Source: a bacterium (GTDB lineage: Bacteria > Caldisericota > Caldisericia > B22-G15). From it: a stretch of DNA of 12,997 bases. The translations under genes and the position numbers were made by a program. Below, in pieces: positions 6,781-12,997 of the stretch. The first letter of the stretch is position 1. Every line of letters starts with the position of its first letter. The DNA is taken from the NCBI GenBank assembly GCA_012517755.1, contig JAAYUH010000175.1, positions 1-12,997 on the forward strand, given 5' to 3'. The notes under the pieces were generated by a model. It saw nothing but the letters and a program-made list of their open reading frames with translations. It ran no database searches and was not told the DNA's origin.

Positions 6781-8311
6781 TTTCCACCTCTTTTTTATCA
6801 TATCTCTTAAGTCCAAGCATAAGTAATCCAAGCTCTTCTTCTGAAGCTTCTTCTTGAGATAATTCACCAACTATTTCACCATTAAATAAAACAGCAATTC
6901 TGTCTGATAACATCATAATTTCTTCAAGTTCAAGAGAAATTAAAAGAACTGCTTTTCCAGAATCTCTCTGTTCTACGAGTTTTTTATGAACAAACTCAGT
7001 AGCACCAACATCTAATCCTCTTGTTGGTTGTGATGCAACAAGAACATCAGGATCGTAAGATACCTCTCTTGCTACAATTACTTTTTGCTGATTTCCACCT
7101 GATAAAGAATCGACCTTTAAATTTGGATTTCTTGGTCTAATATCATATTCTTCTACTTTTTTAGAACTGAATGTTTTAATATAACCACTGTTTAAAAAGT
7201 TGCCTTTTTTAAAATTTTTATCTCTTTGTCTTCCTAAAAAAAGATTATAAGATACACTGAATGGTAAAATTAATCCTCTAACTCTTCTATCTTCAGGTAT
7301 ATATGCAAAACCATTTCTTCTAAAAAACCATGGATCAAATTTATCTATTTCTTTACCATTTATCAATATTTTTCCACTATGTATAGGTCTTAGCCCATTT
7401 AGTGCCTCAACCAATTCTTTCTGTCCATTACCTTCAACACCTGCAATTCCAAGTATTTCAAATCTTCTAAGTTTAAAGTTAATACCTCTTACAGCAGGGA
7501 TACCTTTATCACTCATTATAACAAGATCTTTTACCTCAAGGATAGGTTCGCCTGGTTTTTTTTCCTTTCTTGGTACTTCAAGAACTACATCTCTTCCTAC
7601 CATAAGTCTTGCAAGTTCTCTCTCATTTGTTTCTTCCTTGTTTTTAATACCCATCACTTTTCCATTCTTTAATACACAAATTCTATCTGCAATTTCGAGA
7701 ACCTCTTTTAGTTTATGGGATATAAAAATAATTGTTTTATTATCTTTTTTTAGTGCATTTATTGTTTCAAAAAGTTCTTTTGTTTCTTGGGGAGTTAAAA
7801 CTGCAGTGGGTTCATCAAGAATTAAAATTTGTGCACCTCTAAAAAGGACCTTTAAAATCTCTACTCTCTGTTGAATTCCCACTGGCAGATTTCCAACTAT
7901 TTCCTTTGGATCAACATTCAGTCCATATTGTTCTGAAATTTTTTTTACCTCTTCTATACCTTTTTTTCTATCAAGTACAATTCCATTTTTCACAAATTCA
8001 TTACCTAAGATTATGTTTTCATAAACGGAGAATATTGGAACAAGCATAAAATGTTGATGAACCATTCCTATACCGTTTTCAATTGCTTTCTTAGGTGTGT
8101 TATGCGTAATTCTTTTACCATTAATATAAATTTCACCACTATTTGGACTATATAAACCATAAATAATATTCATAAGAGTTGTTTTACCAGCACCGTTTTC
8201 TCCAACTATTGCAAAAACCTCTCCTTTTTTAATCTCTAAGGAGATATTATCATTTGCAACAACCCCAGGGAAAATTTTTGTAATATTTCTAAGTTCAATT
8301 GCGTATTCCAA
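6770..8311 (-). CDS. nupA: Nucleoside ABC transporter ATPase with two nucleotide-binding domains (NupA/YufO type)
   Basis: A 513-residue tandem ABC ATPase that powers the two neighbouring permeases from the cytoplasmic face. The first domain has Walker A GENGAGKT (37-44), a signature region PVGIQQR (143-149), Walker B ILILDEP (162-168) and H-loop His199. The second has a degenerate Walker A (GVEGNGQKE, 291-299), a good signature LSGGNQQK (403-410), ASQPTRGLDVGA at Walker B (426-437, Gln in place of the catalytic Glu), and Ser459 where the H-loop His would be. One catalytic and one degenerate site is normal for this family and not a sign of decay. The start is TTG (8309-8311) with AGGAGG 5 nt upstream; no ATG lies near, the next Met being residue 47. 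An intrinsic terminator sits just upstream, after the lipoprotein gene. Confidence 0.95.
   Translation of the reverse strand: MEYAIELRNITKIFPGVVANDNISLEIKKGEVFAIVGENGAGKTTLMNIIYGLYSPNSGEIYINGKRITHNTPKKAIENGIGMVHQHFMLVPIFSVYENIILGNEFVKNGIVLDRKKGIEEVKKISEQYGLNVDPKEIVGNLPVGIQQRVEILKVLFRGAQILILDEPTAVLTPQETKELFETINALKKDNKTIIFISHKLKEVLEIADRICVLKNGKVMGIKNKEETNERELARLMVGRDVVLEVPRKEKKPGEPILEVKDLVIMSDKGIPAVRGINFKLRRFEILGIAGVEGNGQKELVEALNGLRPIHSGKILINGKEIDKFDPWFFRRNGFAYIPEDRRVRGLILPFSVSYNLFLGRQRDKNFKKGNFLNSGYIKTFSSKKVEEYDIRPRNPNLKVDSLSGGNQQKVIVAREVSYDPDVLVASQPTRGLDVGATEFVHKKLVEQRDSGKAVLLISLELEEIMMLSDRIAVLFNGEIVGELSQEEASEEELGLLMLGLKRYDKKEVESEK
6784..6792 (-). promoter_or_regulatory. Ribosome binding site supporting a GTG start for nupB
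   Basis: The minus strand reads AAGAGGTGG then AAA then GTG. GAGG (6787-6790) is 6 nt from the GTG at 6780. It lies within the final codons of the ATPase gene, so translation of the two is probably coupled. Confidence 0.65.
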
Positions 8312-8316
8312 AATTT

Positions 8317-8322
8317 CCTCCT
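8317..8322 (-). promoter_or_regulatory. Ribosome binding site for the TTG-started nupA
   Basis: AGGAGG on the minus strand, 5 nt before TTG 8309-8311. It begins only 5 bases downstream of the T run of the terminator, so read-through transcripts have an intact site. Confidence 0.85.
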
Positions 8323-8327
8323 ATTTT

Positions 8328-8359
8328 AAAAAAAAAGGGTGGGGATGGGTTCCCCACCC
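8328..8359 (-). terminator. Intrinsic terminator between bmpA and nupA
   Basis: On the minus strand GGGTGGGG (8352-8359) and CCCCACCC (8337-8344) form a perfect 8-bp stem, seven of the pairs G-C, around a 7-nt loop. Nine T residues follow directly (8336-8328). In such AT-rich DNA this is a textbook rho-independent terminator. It lies between the lipoprotein and ATPase genes of one transporter, so partial read-through is expected and would set the ratio of binding protein to membrane complex. Confidence 0.92.
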
Positions 8360-8379
8360 ACAATTTTCTCTAAATAATA

Positions 8380-9738
8380 TTATGGTAAAGTAGGAGGAAC
8401 AAATGTATTAAGTGCTTCTCTTGAATCTGGAATAACAAGTGTACCTTCAGCAATCATATTTTTTAATGTATTAACCTTATTAAGAACTTCATCTGGAATT
8501 ATGTCTTTAGTGTATTTTAAAGGTGAAATTCCAACTCCGCCTTCTTTTATACCAAGCGAAACTACACCAGATTTGAATGTTCCTTCTACTACAGATTTAA
8601 TTGAAAGCCATACAGCATAATCGACATGCTTAATCATTGATGTTAAAACTCTTCCTGGTGCCATATAATCTTGGTCTGAATCAACTCCAACTGCGAAATA
8701 TCCTTCACCTCTTGCTTGTGCCTCTTTTATAACACCAATTCCACAAGCACCTGATGCATGGTATACAATATCTGCACCGGCATCAAATTGCTGTTTTGCT
8801 ATTTTTTGACCATCATCAGCATTTGTGAAGTTTCCGGTATAAGCATATAGAACTTTTGCTTTAGGATTAACTGTTTTTACACCAGCTCTATATCCTACTT
8901 CAAATTTTTGAATAAGGAAGTTTTCCATACCACCAACAAATCCAACAATATTCTTTTTTGTCATCTGACCAACAAGTGCACCTACGAGGTATGAGCCTTC
9001 ATGTTCCTTAAATGAATAACAGACAACATTTGGTGGTGCAGGATCTATAACTCCATCAATTAACATAAAGTAGGTATTTGGATATTGAGGAGCAACTTCA
9101 GATATAGCATCTGTTAACATAAATCCTACTCCAATAACAAGTTTTGCACCTTCATCAGCGAGTCTCTTTAAGTTTGGAACATAATCCTCGTTTTGTTTTG
9201 ATTCAAGAACAAGTGGTTGAATATCAAATTTTTTAATGCCACGATCTGCAAGATCTGGAGCTTCATCAGTAATTGTTTTATTATATTCATCATCAGTTAA
9301 TGGTTGATATCCAACACCTGCGACCATTTTAAGACCAGCACCCCATGCCTCAAGCCCACGAAGAGCTGAATCGTTGAATGATTTATCTCCTCTACCTCCA
9401 ACATCAGTAACTAATCCTATTTTAATTATAGGTGTAAGGGTTACATCTTTTGTTGCTGTTTTTCCACCTTCAATAGTTAATTTCTCTGAAAAGTCTGCAT
9501 AACCTTCAAATTTAATAGTTAATGTCTGCTCTCCTGTTGGTACATCTTTAACTTCATATTTTCCATCACTGCCTGTTGTTGCTGTTTTTCCACCTATTGC
9601 AACTGAAGCACCAGAAATAGGTGAACCTGTAGATTTATCAGTTACAGTACCTGTTACTGAACCTGTAGTTTTTGCACATCCAGCAAAAACTACGCCAACT
9701 AAAATTAAAACTAAAAGAATTGTTAAACTTCTCTTCAT
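8380..9738 (-). CDS. bmpA: BMP/PnrA-family nucleoside-binding lipoprotein with an N-terminal carboxypeptidase-regulatory-like domain
   Basis: The substrate-binding subunit of the nucleoside ABC importer. Residues 1-21 are a lipoprotein signal peptide: basic start, hydrophobic core, lipobox VFAGC with C21 the acylated cysteine. Residues 26-102 form an inserted beta-sandwich of the carboxypeptidase-regulatory-like type (GSVTGTVTDKSTGSPISGASV, then SDGKYEVKDVPTGEQTLTI, then EGYADFSEKLTI). Residues 105 to about 440 are the BMP/PnrA domain: IGLVTDVGGRGDKSFND (107-123), VIGVGF (201-206), YSFKEHEGSYLVGALVG (241-257), VGFVGGMENFLIQKFEVGYRAG (265-286) and GVDSDQDY (351-358). BMP proteins normally start this domain soon after the lipid anchor; 452 residues is long for the family. 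The ATG at 9738 has AGGAGGG 5 nt upstream. It follows its own promoter and is separated from nupA by an intrinsic terminator. Confidence 0.95.
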   Translation of the reverse strand: MKRSLTILLVLILVGVVFAGCAKTTGSVTGTVTDKSTGSPISGASVAIGGKTATTGSDGKYEVKDVPTGEQTLTIKFEGYADFSEKLTIEGGKTATKDVTLTPIIKIGLVTDVGGRGDKSFNDSALRGLEAWGAGLKMVAGVGYQPLTDDEYNKTITDEAPDLADRGIKKFDIQPLVLESKQNEDYVPNLKRLADEGAKLVIGVGFMLTDAISEVAPQYPNTYFMLIDGVIDPAPPNVVCYSFKEHEGSYLVGALVGQMTKKNIVGFVGGMENFLIQKFEVGYRAGVKTVNPKAKVLYAYTGNFTNADDGQKIAKQQFDAGADIVYHASGACGIGVIKEAQARGEGYFAVGVDSDQDYMAPGRVLTSMIKHVDYAVWLSIKSVVEGTFKSGVVSLGIKEGGVGISPLKYTKDIIPDEVLNKVNTLKNMIAEGTLVIPDSREALNTFVPPTLP

Positions 9739-9803
9739 TTATACCCTCCTTTAAGGTTGAATTTAATGAAGATTTCTTTATTTAATCTCACCTCCTTTCG
9801 CAT
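9735..9803 (-). CDS. Possible 22-codon leader ORF upstream of bmpA
   Basis: A short frame runs from ATG 9801-9803 to TGA 9735-9737, whose last bases overlap the bmpA start as ATGA. The predicted peptide is basic (7 Lys/Arg) and begins MRKEVRLNKE. The ATG falls about where the transcript should begin, given the TATAAT at 9809-9814, so it could be a leaderless ORF. The evidence is positional only: no codon-usage or homology support is available for a frame this short. It may be chance. Confidence 0.25.
   Translation of the reverse strand: MRKEVRLNKEIFIKFNLKGGYK
9744..9750 (-). promoter_or_regulatory. Ribosome binding site of bmpA
   Basis: AGGAGGG on the minus strand, 5 nt before ATG 9736-9738. 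It is the second strong Shine-Dalgarno in the leader; the first (9788-9799) serves no ordinary start codon. Confidence 0.88.
9788..9799 (-). promoter_or_regulatory. Orphan perfect Shine-Dalgarno in the bmpA leader
   Basis: The minus strand reads GAAAGGAGGTGA, a 12-nt perfect complement to the usual bacterial 16S 3' tail. No ATG, GTG or TTG lies 4-12 nt downstream. The bmpA start is about 50 nt away and has its own AGGAGGG. It may be a ribosome standby or regulatory site. Confidence 0.55.
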
Positions 9804-9808
9804 AAATT

Positions 9809-9838
9809 ATTATATCATATTTTTTGATTGGTAAACAA
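9809..9838 (-). promoter_or_regulatory. Promoter of the nucleoside-transport operon
   Basis: On the minus strand TTGTTT (9833-9838) and a perfect TATAAT (9809-9814) are 18 bp apart. A TGA just before the -10 box makes it an extended -10 promoter. The start would be near 9803, giving a leader of about 65 nt. The -10 box contains the stop codon of the preceding Na/Pi symporter gene, so the promoter lies in its last codons. Confidence 0.72.
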
Positions 9839-11423
9839 TATTAGCAATTTTTATTATGTGGTCTCCCATTCTTTCGAGATTTGAAATTACATCAAGATAA
9901 ATTACACCTGCTTCAGTAGAACATATTCCTTTCTCCAACCTTTCAATATGATGTTCTCTCATTTCATCTTCATACTCATCAATAATTTTTTCATTATTTC
10001 TAATCACCTCAAAATTTTCTGGTGATATGGAGAATAAATTTTCTTTTATAATAGAGTAATTTTTATAAACATAGTTGAACATATCTAATAATTCTTCCAT
10101 TGCATATTGTGAATATGGAATTCTATCTTCAAGTCTTTGAAATTCTAATTGAGATGTATTATCTATCAAATCACCAATTCTCTCTAACTGAGATGAAATT
10201 ATCAAAATTTGTGGTACCATTTTGAGTTCCTTTTCTGGAAGATTTAATGATGTTATCAAAGGAACATATTTTGAAATTTCTTTATTGACATAATTTATCG
10301 TTTCTTCTCTTTGTGCAATATCTTTAAATACACTTTTATTATTATTAAATATCAACTCTTTTAAACATAATAAATTATTTTCAACAATTGATGCCAATCT
10401 TGTTACCTCTTTTATAAGAGCATCATAGGCAACGATAGGAGATTTTAAAATTGATTTATTTAAATATTTCACACCTGTTTCAATAATAACTTCTTCTCCA
10501 GGTATTATTTTTTGAATTAGCTTCACAAATTGATTAATAAATGGTAAAAAGATCAGTGTATTTATAACATTAAATAGAGTATGAGAATTTGCAATTTGAT
10601 TAACAGTATTAGGAGTTAACATTTTAATAAAATTTATATATGGATTTAAAATTAAAAGGAAAATTGTTGCTCCAATTAAATTAAATAGAACATGAGCGAG
10701 GGCAGTTCTTTTAGCTGCAATGTTTGTTCCTACACTTGCTATTACTGCTGTAATTGTTGTCCCAATGTTCGCTCCTAATATCATAGAAAAAGCAGAGTTA
10801 ATATTAAGAAGTCCCTCCATACCTAATGCCTCTATTATTCCTACTGTAACACTACTACTTTGTTGTATCATAGTAAAAATTAAACCTACTAATAACCCAA
10901 AAATAGGAATTTTACCAAAAGTTAAAAACAGTTCTTTTATCTTTGGATCATCTTTTAATGGAGATACAGAAGAGGTCATAATTTCTATTGCAATAAATAT
11001 TAATCCAAACCCCATTATGAATTGACCAAAATATTTAACTCTTTTCTTGAATGGTAGAAATTGAAGTAAAAAACCGATTGTAAAAATTAGAAAACCATAT
11101 TTAGTAATTTTTAGAGCAATTATTTGAGCAGTGATTGTTGTTCCAATGTTTGCACCAAAGATAACACCAACTGCTTGTAAAAGATTCATTAAACCACTGT
11201 TTACCAAACTAACAACAATGACAGTTGTAGCAGAACTTGATTGAATAATTGCAGTAACAATGAAACCTAATAAAGCACCCATAATTGGATTTGATGTAGT
11301 TTTTTCAAGAATATTTTTTAGTTTTTGTGCTAAAGCTTTTTGAATTCCATCACTTGTAATATGGATACCGTAAATAAATAATGCTATTCCACCAATTAAA
11401 GGTAAAATAACTTCTAAAAACAA
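9810..11423 (-). CDS. Na+/phosphate symporter family protein with C-terminal PhoU-like domain
   Basis: A 537-residue membrane protein of the Na/Pi cotransporter (NptA/YjbB) family, moving phosphate across the cytoplasmic membrane coupled to sodium. The two inverted repeats of the transport domain are clear: QSSSATT (61-67) and QSSSVTV (188-194) carry the paired QSSS motifs, each followed by GANIGTT (90-96 and 217-223). Hydrophobic helices fill residues 1 to about 300. The remainder (about 325-537) is a helical PhoU-like domain with its ERIGD (414-418) and ERMGDH (517-522) motifs, presumably cytoplasmic. In characterised relatives transport can run as uptake or efflux, so direction is open. 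The start is TTG 11421-11423 with AAGGAG 7 nt upstream; the next Met is residue 48. Only 3 nt separate it from the lon stop and its ribosome binding site lies inside lon, so the two are cotranscribed. Confidence 0.92.
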   Translation of the reverse strand: MFLEVILPLIGGIALFIYGIHITSDGIQKALAQKLKNILEKTTSNPIMGALLGFIVTAIIQSSSATTVIVVSLVNSGLMNLLQAVGVIFGANIGTTITAQIIALKITKYGFLIFTIGFLLQFLPFKKRVKYFGQFIMGFGLIFIAIEIMTSSVSPLKDDPKIKELFLTFGKIPIFGLLVGLIFTMIQQSSSVTVGIIEALGMEGLLNINSAFSMILGANIGTTITAVIASVGTNIAAKRTALAHVLFNLIGATIFLLILNPYINFIKMLTPNTVNQIANSHTLFNVINTLIFLPFINQFVKLIQKIIPGEEVIIETGVKYLNKSILKSPIVAYDALIKEVTRLASIVENNLLCLKELIFNNNKSVFKDIAQREETINYVNKEISKYVPLITSLNLPEKELKMVPQILIISSQLERIGDLIDNTSQLEFQRLEDRIPYSQYAMEELLDMFNYVYKNYSIIKENLFSISPENFEVIRNNEKIIDEYEDEMREHHIERLEKGICSTEAGVIYLDVISNLERMGDHIIKIANIVYQSKNMI

Positions 11424-11426
11424 ATT

Positions 11427-12997
11427 TTAACTCCTTAAAGAATATTTAATACCCTCTTCCACTCTTTCAATTAACTGAAATTTAAGAGATTTTTTAATAG
11501 ATTCAGGAATTTTGTATAAGTCATTTTCATTTTCTCTTGGTATAACGATTTCACTGATACCTGCACGATGAGCAGCAAGAACTTTAATTTTTAATCCACC
11601 AATTGGAAGAACTTTTCCAGAAAGAGTAATTTCGCCTGTCATTGCGACTTCTTTTCTTATTGGAATTTCTGTAATTGAAGATACCATAGCAGCAACAATA
11701 GCAATTCCAGCTGAAGGACCATCTTTTGGAACTGCACCTTCGGGTACATGAACATGAAAATCATACTTTTTATAAAATTCTTTATCTTTTATCTTGAGAT
11801 GATCCATTTTAGCTCGAATATATGAAAAAGCTGCTTGAGCTGATTCTTTCATGATATCTCCAAGTTGACCAGTTAGAATTAGTTTACCACTACCTTTCAT
11901 TTTAACTACTTCGATTTTTGTTATATCTCCTCCAAAAGGAGTCCATGAAAGCGCTGTAGAAACTCCAACTTCATCTCTCTCTTCTTTTATTCCAAATCTA
12001 TAAAGTGGATATTCGAGATAATGAATAATATTTTTTAAATTTACATTGACCTTCTTAAATTTGTTTCCTTTTTCAAGTTTTTCTTTTGCTACCTTTCTTA
12101 AAATTTTTGATATTTGTCTTTCAAGTTCTCTTAATCCAGATTCTCTTGTATATTCTCTTATTATTTTAAGATAGGCTTCATCAGTAATAAATACATCTTT
12201 TTCTGTTAAACCATTATATTCAAGCTGTTTTTTGAATAGATATTTTTTTGCGATTTCAAGTTTTTCATCTTCAGTATATCCTGGTAGATAAATTATTTCC
12301 ATTCTATCTAATAGGGCGGGGGGTATTGTATGAGTAACATTTCCTGTTGTAATAAAAAGAACATCAGATAAATCAAAAGGTATTTCAATGAAATGATCAG
12401 AAAAATGTGAATTTTGATCTGGATCGAGTGCCTCAAGAAGTGCTGCAGAAGGGTCTCCTCTAAAATCAACGCCAACTTTATCTATTTCATCAAGTAAAAA
12501 GACAGGATTTTTAGAGTTCGCCTCTTTTATACCTTGAATTATTCTTCCTGGAAGAGCACCTACATATGTTCTTCTATGTCCTCTTATTTCTGCTTCATCT
12601 CTTATACCTCCAAGTGAAATATGAACAAATTTTCTTCCTAAAGCTCTCGCTATTGATTTTCCAAGAGATGTTTTTCCTACACCTGGTGGTCCAATAAAGC
12701 ATAAAATAGGGGATTTTGGTTTTCTTGTCAATCTTCTTACTGCAAGATACTCTATTATTCTTTCTTTTATATCAGTTAATCCATAATGATCTTCATCAAG
12801 GATCTTCTTCGCCTTTTTTATATCAATTTCATCTTTTGTTTCAATATCCCAGGGTAAATCAAGTATCCAATCAAGATATGTTCTTATTACACTCGCTTCC
12901 ATTGCCATTGGTGGCATTTTAGAAAGTTTTTTTAATTCTTCATCAAATTTATCAAGTACATATTGAGGTAGATTTCTTTTTTTAATTTTTTCTCTAT
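11427..12997 (-). CDS. lon: ATP-dependent Lon protease, C-terminal two thirds (cut by the window edge)
   Basis: A cytoplasmic AAA+ serine protease that degrades damaged and regulatory proteins. About 522 residues are visible. The frame runs unbroken to base 12997, so the Met at 12917 is internal and some 250 N-terminal residues lie outside. Visible parts in order: the end of the N-terminal domain (NLP...KLSKMPPMAMEASVIRTYLDWILDLPW), then, counting from Met12917, Walker A GPPGVGKT (76-83), Walker B VFLLDEID (139-146), and sensor and lid regions. The proteolytic domain has the catalytic serine in PKDGPSAG (S402, codon 11712-11714) and the catalytic lysine in GGLK (K443, codon 11589-11591), a complete Ser-Lys dyad. 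This is LonA type, with no membrane segment in the AAA module. The Na/Pi symporter gene follows after 3 nt. Confidence 0.97.
   Translation of the reverse strand, partial: REKIKKRNLPQYVLDKFDEELKKLSKMPPMAMEASVIRTYLDWILDLPWDIETKDEIDIKKAKKILDEDHYGLTDIKERIIEYLAVRRLTRKPKSPILCFIGPPGVGKTSLGKSIARALGRKFVHISLGGIRDEAEIRGHRRTYVGALPGRIIQGIKEANSKNPVFLLDEIDKVGVDFRGDPSAALLEALDPDQNSHFSDHFIEIPFDLSDVLFITTGNVTHTIPPALLDRMEIIYLPGYTEDEKLEIAKKYLFKKQLEYNGLTEKDVFITDEAYLKIIREYTRESGLRELERQISKILRKVAKEKLEKGNKFKKVNVNLKNIIHYLEYPLYRFGIKEERDEVGVSTALSWTPFGGDITKIEVVKMKGSGKLILTGQLGDIMKESAQAAFSYIRAKMDHLKIKDKEFYKKYDFHVHVPEGAVPKDGPSAGIAIVAAMVSSITEIPIRKEVAMTGEITLSGKVLPIGGLKIKVLAAHRAGISEIVIPRENENDLYKIPESIKKSLKFQLIERVEEGIKYSLRS
11431..11436 (-). 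promoter_or_regulatory. Ribosome binding site for the TTG-started Na/Pi symporter
   Basis: AAGGAG on the minus strand, 7 nt before TTG 11421-11423. It overlaps the final codons of lon, and no ATG alternative exists nearby. Confidence 0.82.

Noticed and set aside
7380..7450. Degenerate second Walker A of the ATPase taken as gene decay
   Set aside because: The second domain lacks the usual P-loop lysine, catalytic Glu and H-loop His in the whole family, while the rest of the gene is intact.
9739..9809. A purine, 2'-deoxyguanosine or preQ1 riboswitch upstream of bmpA
   Set aside because: The leader is only about 65 nt, mostly A+T, and lacks the expected paired architecture or conserved loops; the only hairpin seen is a weak 6-bp stem.
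1..12997. CRISPR array, insertion sequence, toxin-antitoxin or defence island
   Set aside because: No regularly spaced repeats, transposase motifs or terminal inverted repeats were seen; nearly all of the window is filled by recognised housekeeping and transport genes.

Overview
This is an A+T-rich bacterial stretch (roughly 70% A+T by eye) with strong Shine-Dalgarno sites, several TTG/GTG starts and Lys/Ile/Asn-rich proteins. The gene content is bacterial: Lon, YchF, a Fur-family regulator, a BMP-type lipoprotein with a lipobox, and a tRNA with an encoded CCA. The M18 aminopeptidase recalls those of Thermotoga and clostridia, so a low-GC fermentative anaerobe is a reasonable guess. The phylum cannot be fixed from this window.

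Layout. Positions 13-87 (minus) hold tRNA-Ala(UGC). A 312-base gap (88-399) carries outward promoter candidates for the tRNA and the plus-strand genes, plus two AT-rich inverted repeats. Positions 400-2843 (plus) are a two-gene unit, an M18 aminopeptidase and the YchF ATPase/GTPase, joined by a TAATG stop/start overlap. From 2850 to the right end everything is on the minus strand. In transcription order it runs: lon (cut by the window edge), a Na+/phosphate symporter with a PhoU-like tail, then a promoter and short leader. Next come a BMP/PnrA nucleoside-binding lipoprotein, an intrinsic terminator, a two-domain ABC ATPase and two permeases. The series ends with pseudouridine-5'-phosphate glycosidase (psuG), a stand-alone CinA-C/PncC-like protein and a Fur-family regulator.

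How it works together. The four transporter genes form a complete nucleoside ABC importer of the BmpA-NupABC type. From the ATPase to the Fur gene every junction overlaps (by 11, 14, 23, 47 and 11 nt), so these genes are almost certainly cotranscribed and translationally coupled. With psuG directly attached, the simplest reading is a nucleoside-scavenging operon, possibly for pseudouridine, whose breakdown gives uracil and ribose-5-phosphate. The pseudouridine kinase PsuK is not in the window. The terminator between the lipoprotein and ATPase genes should keep the binding protein in excess over the membrane complex.

The least ordinary points are four. The binding lipoprotein has an extra N-terminal carboxypeptidase-regulatory-like domain. 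Its short leader contains a perfect 12-nt anti-Shine-Dalgarno complement and a possible leaderless 22-codon ORF ending at the lipoprotein start. The transporter is joined to psuG. A bulged 17-bp inverted repeat covers the tRNA-Ala promoter. I see no mobile element, CRISPR array or defence system.
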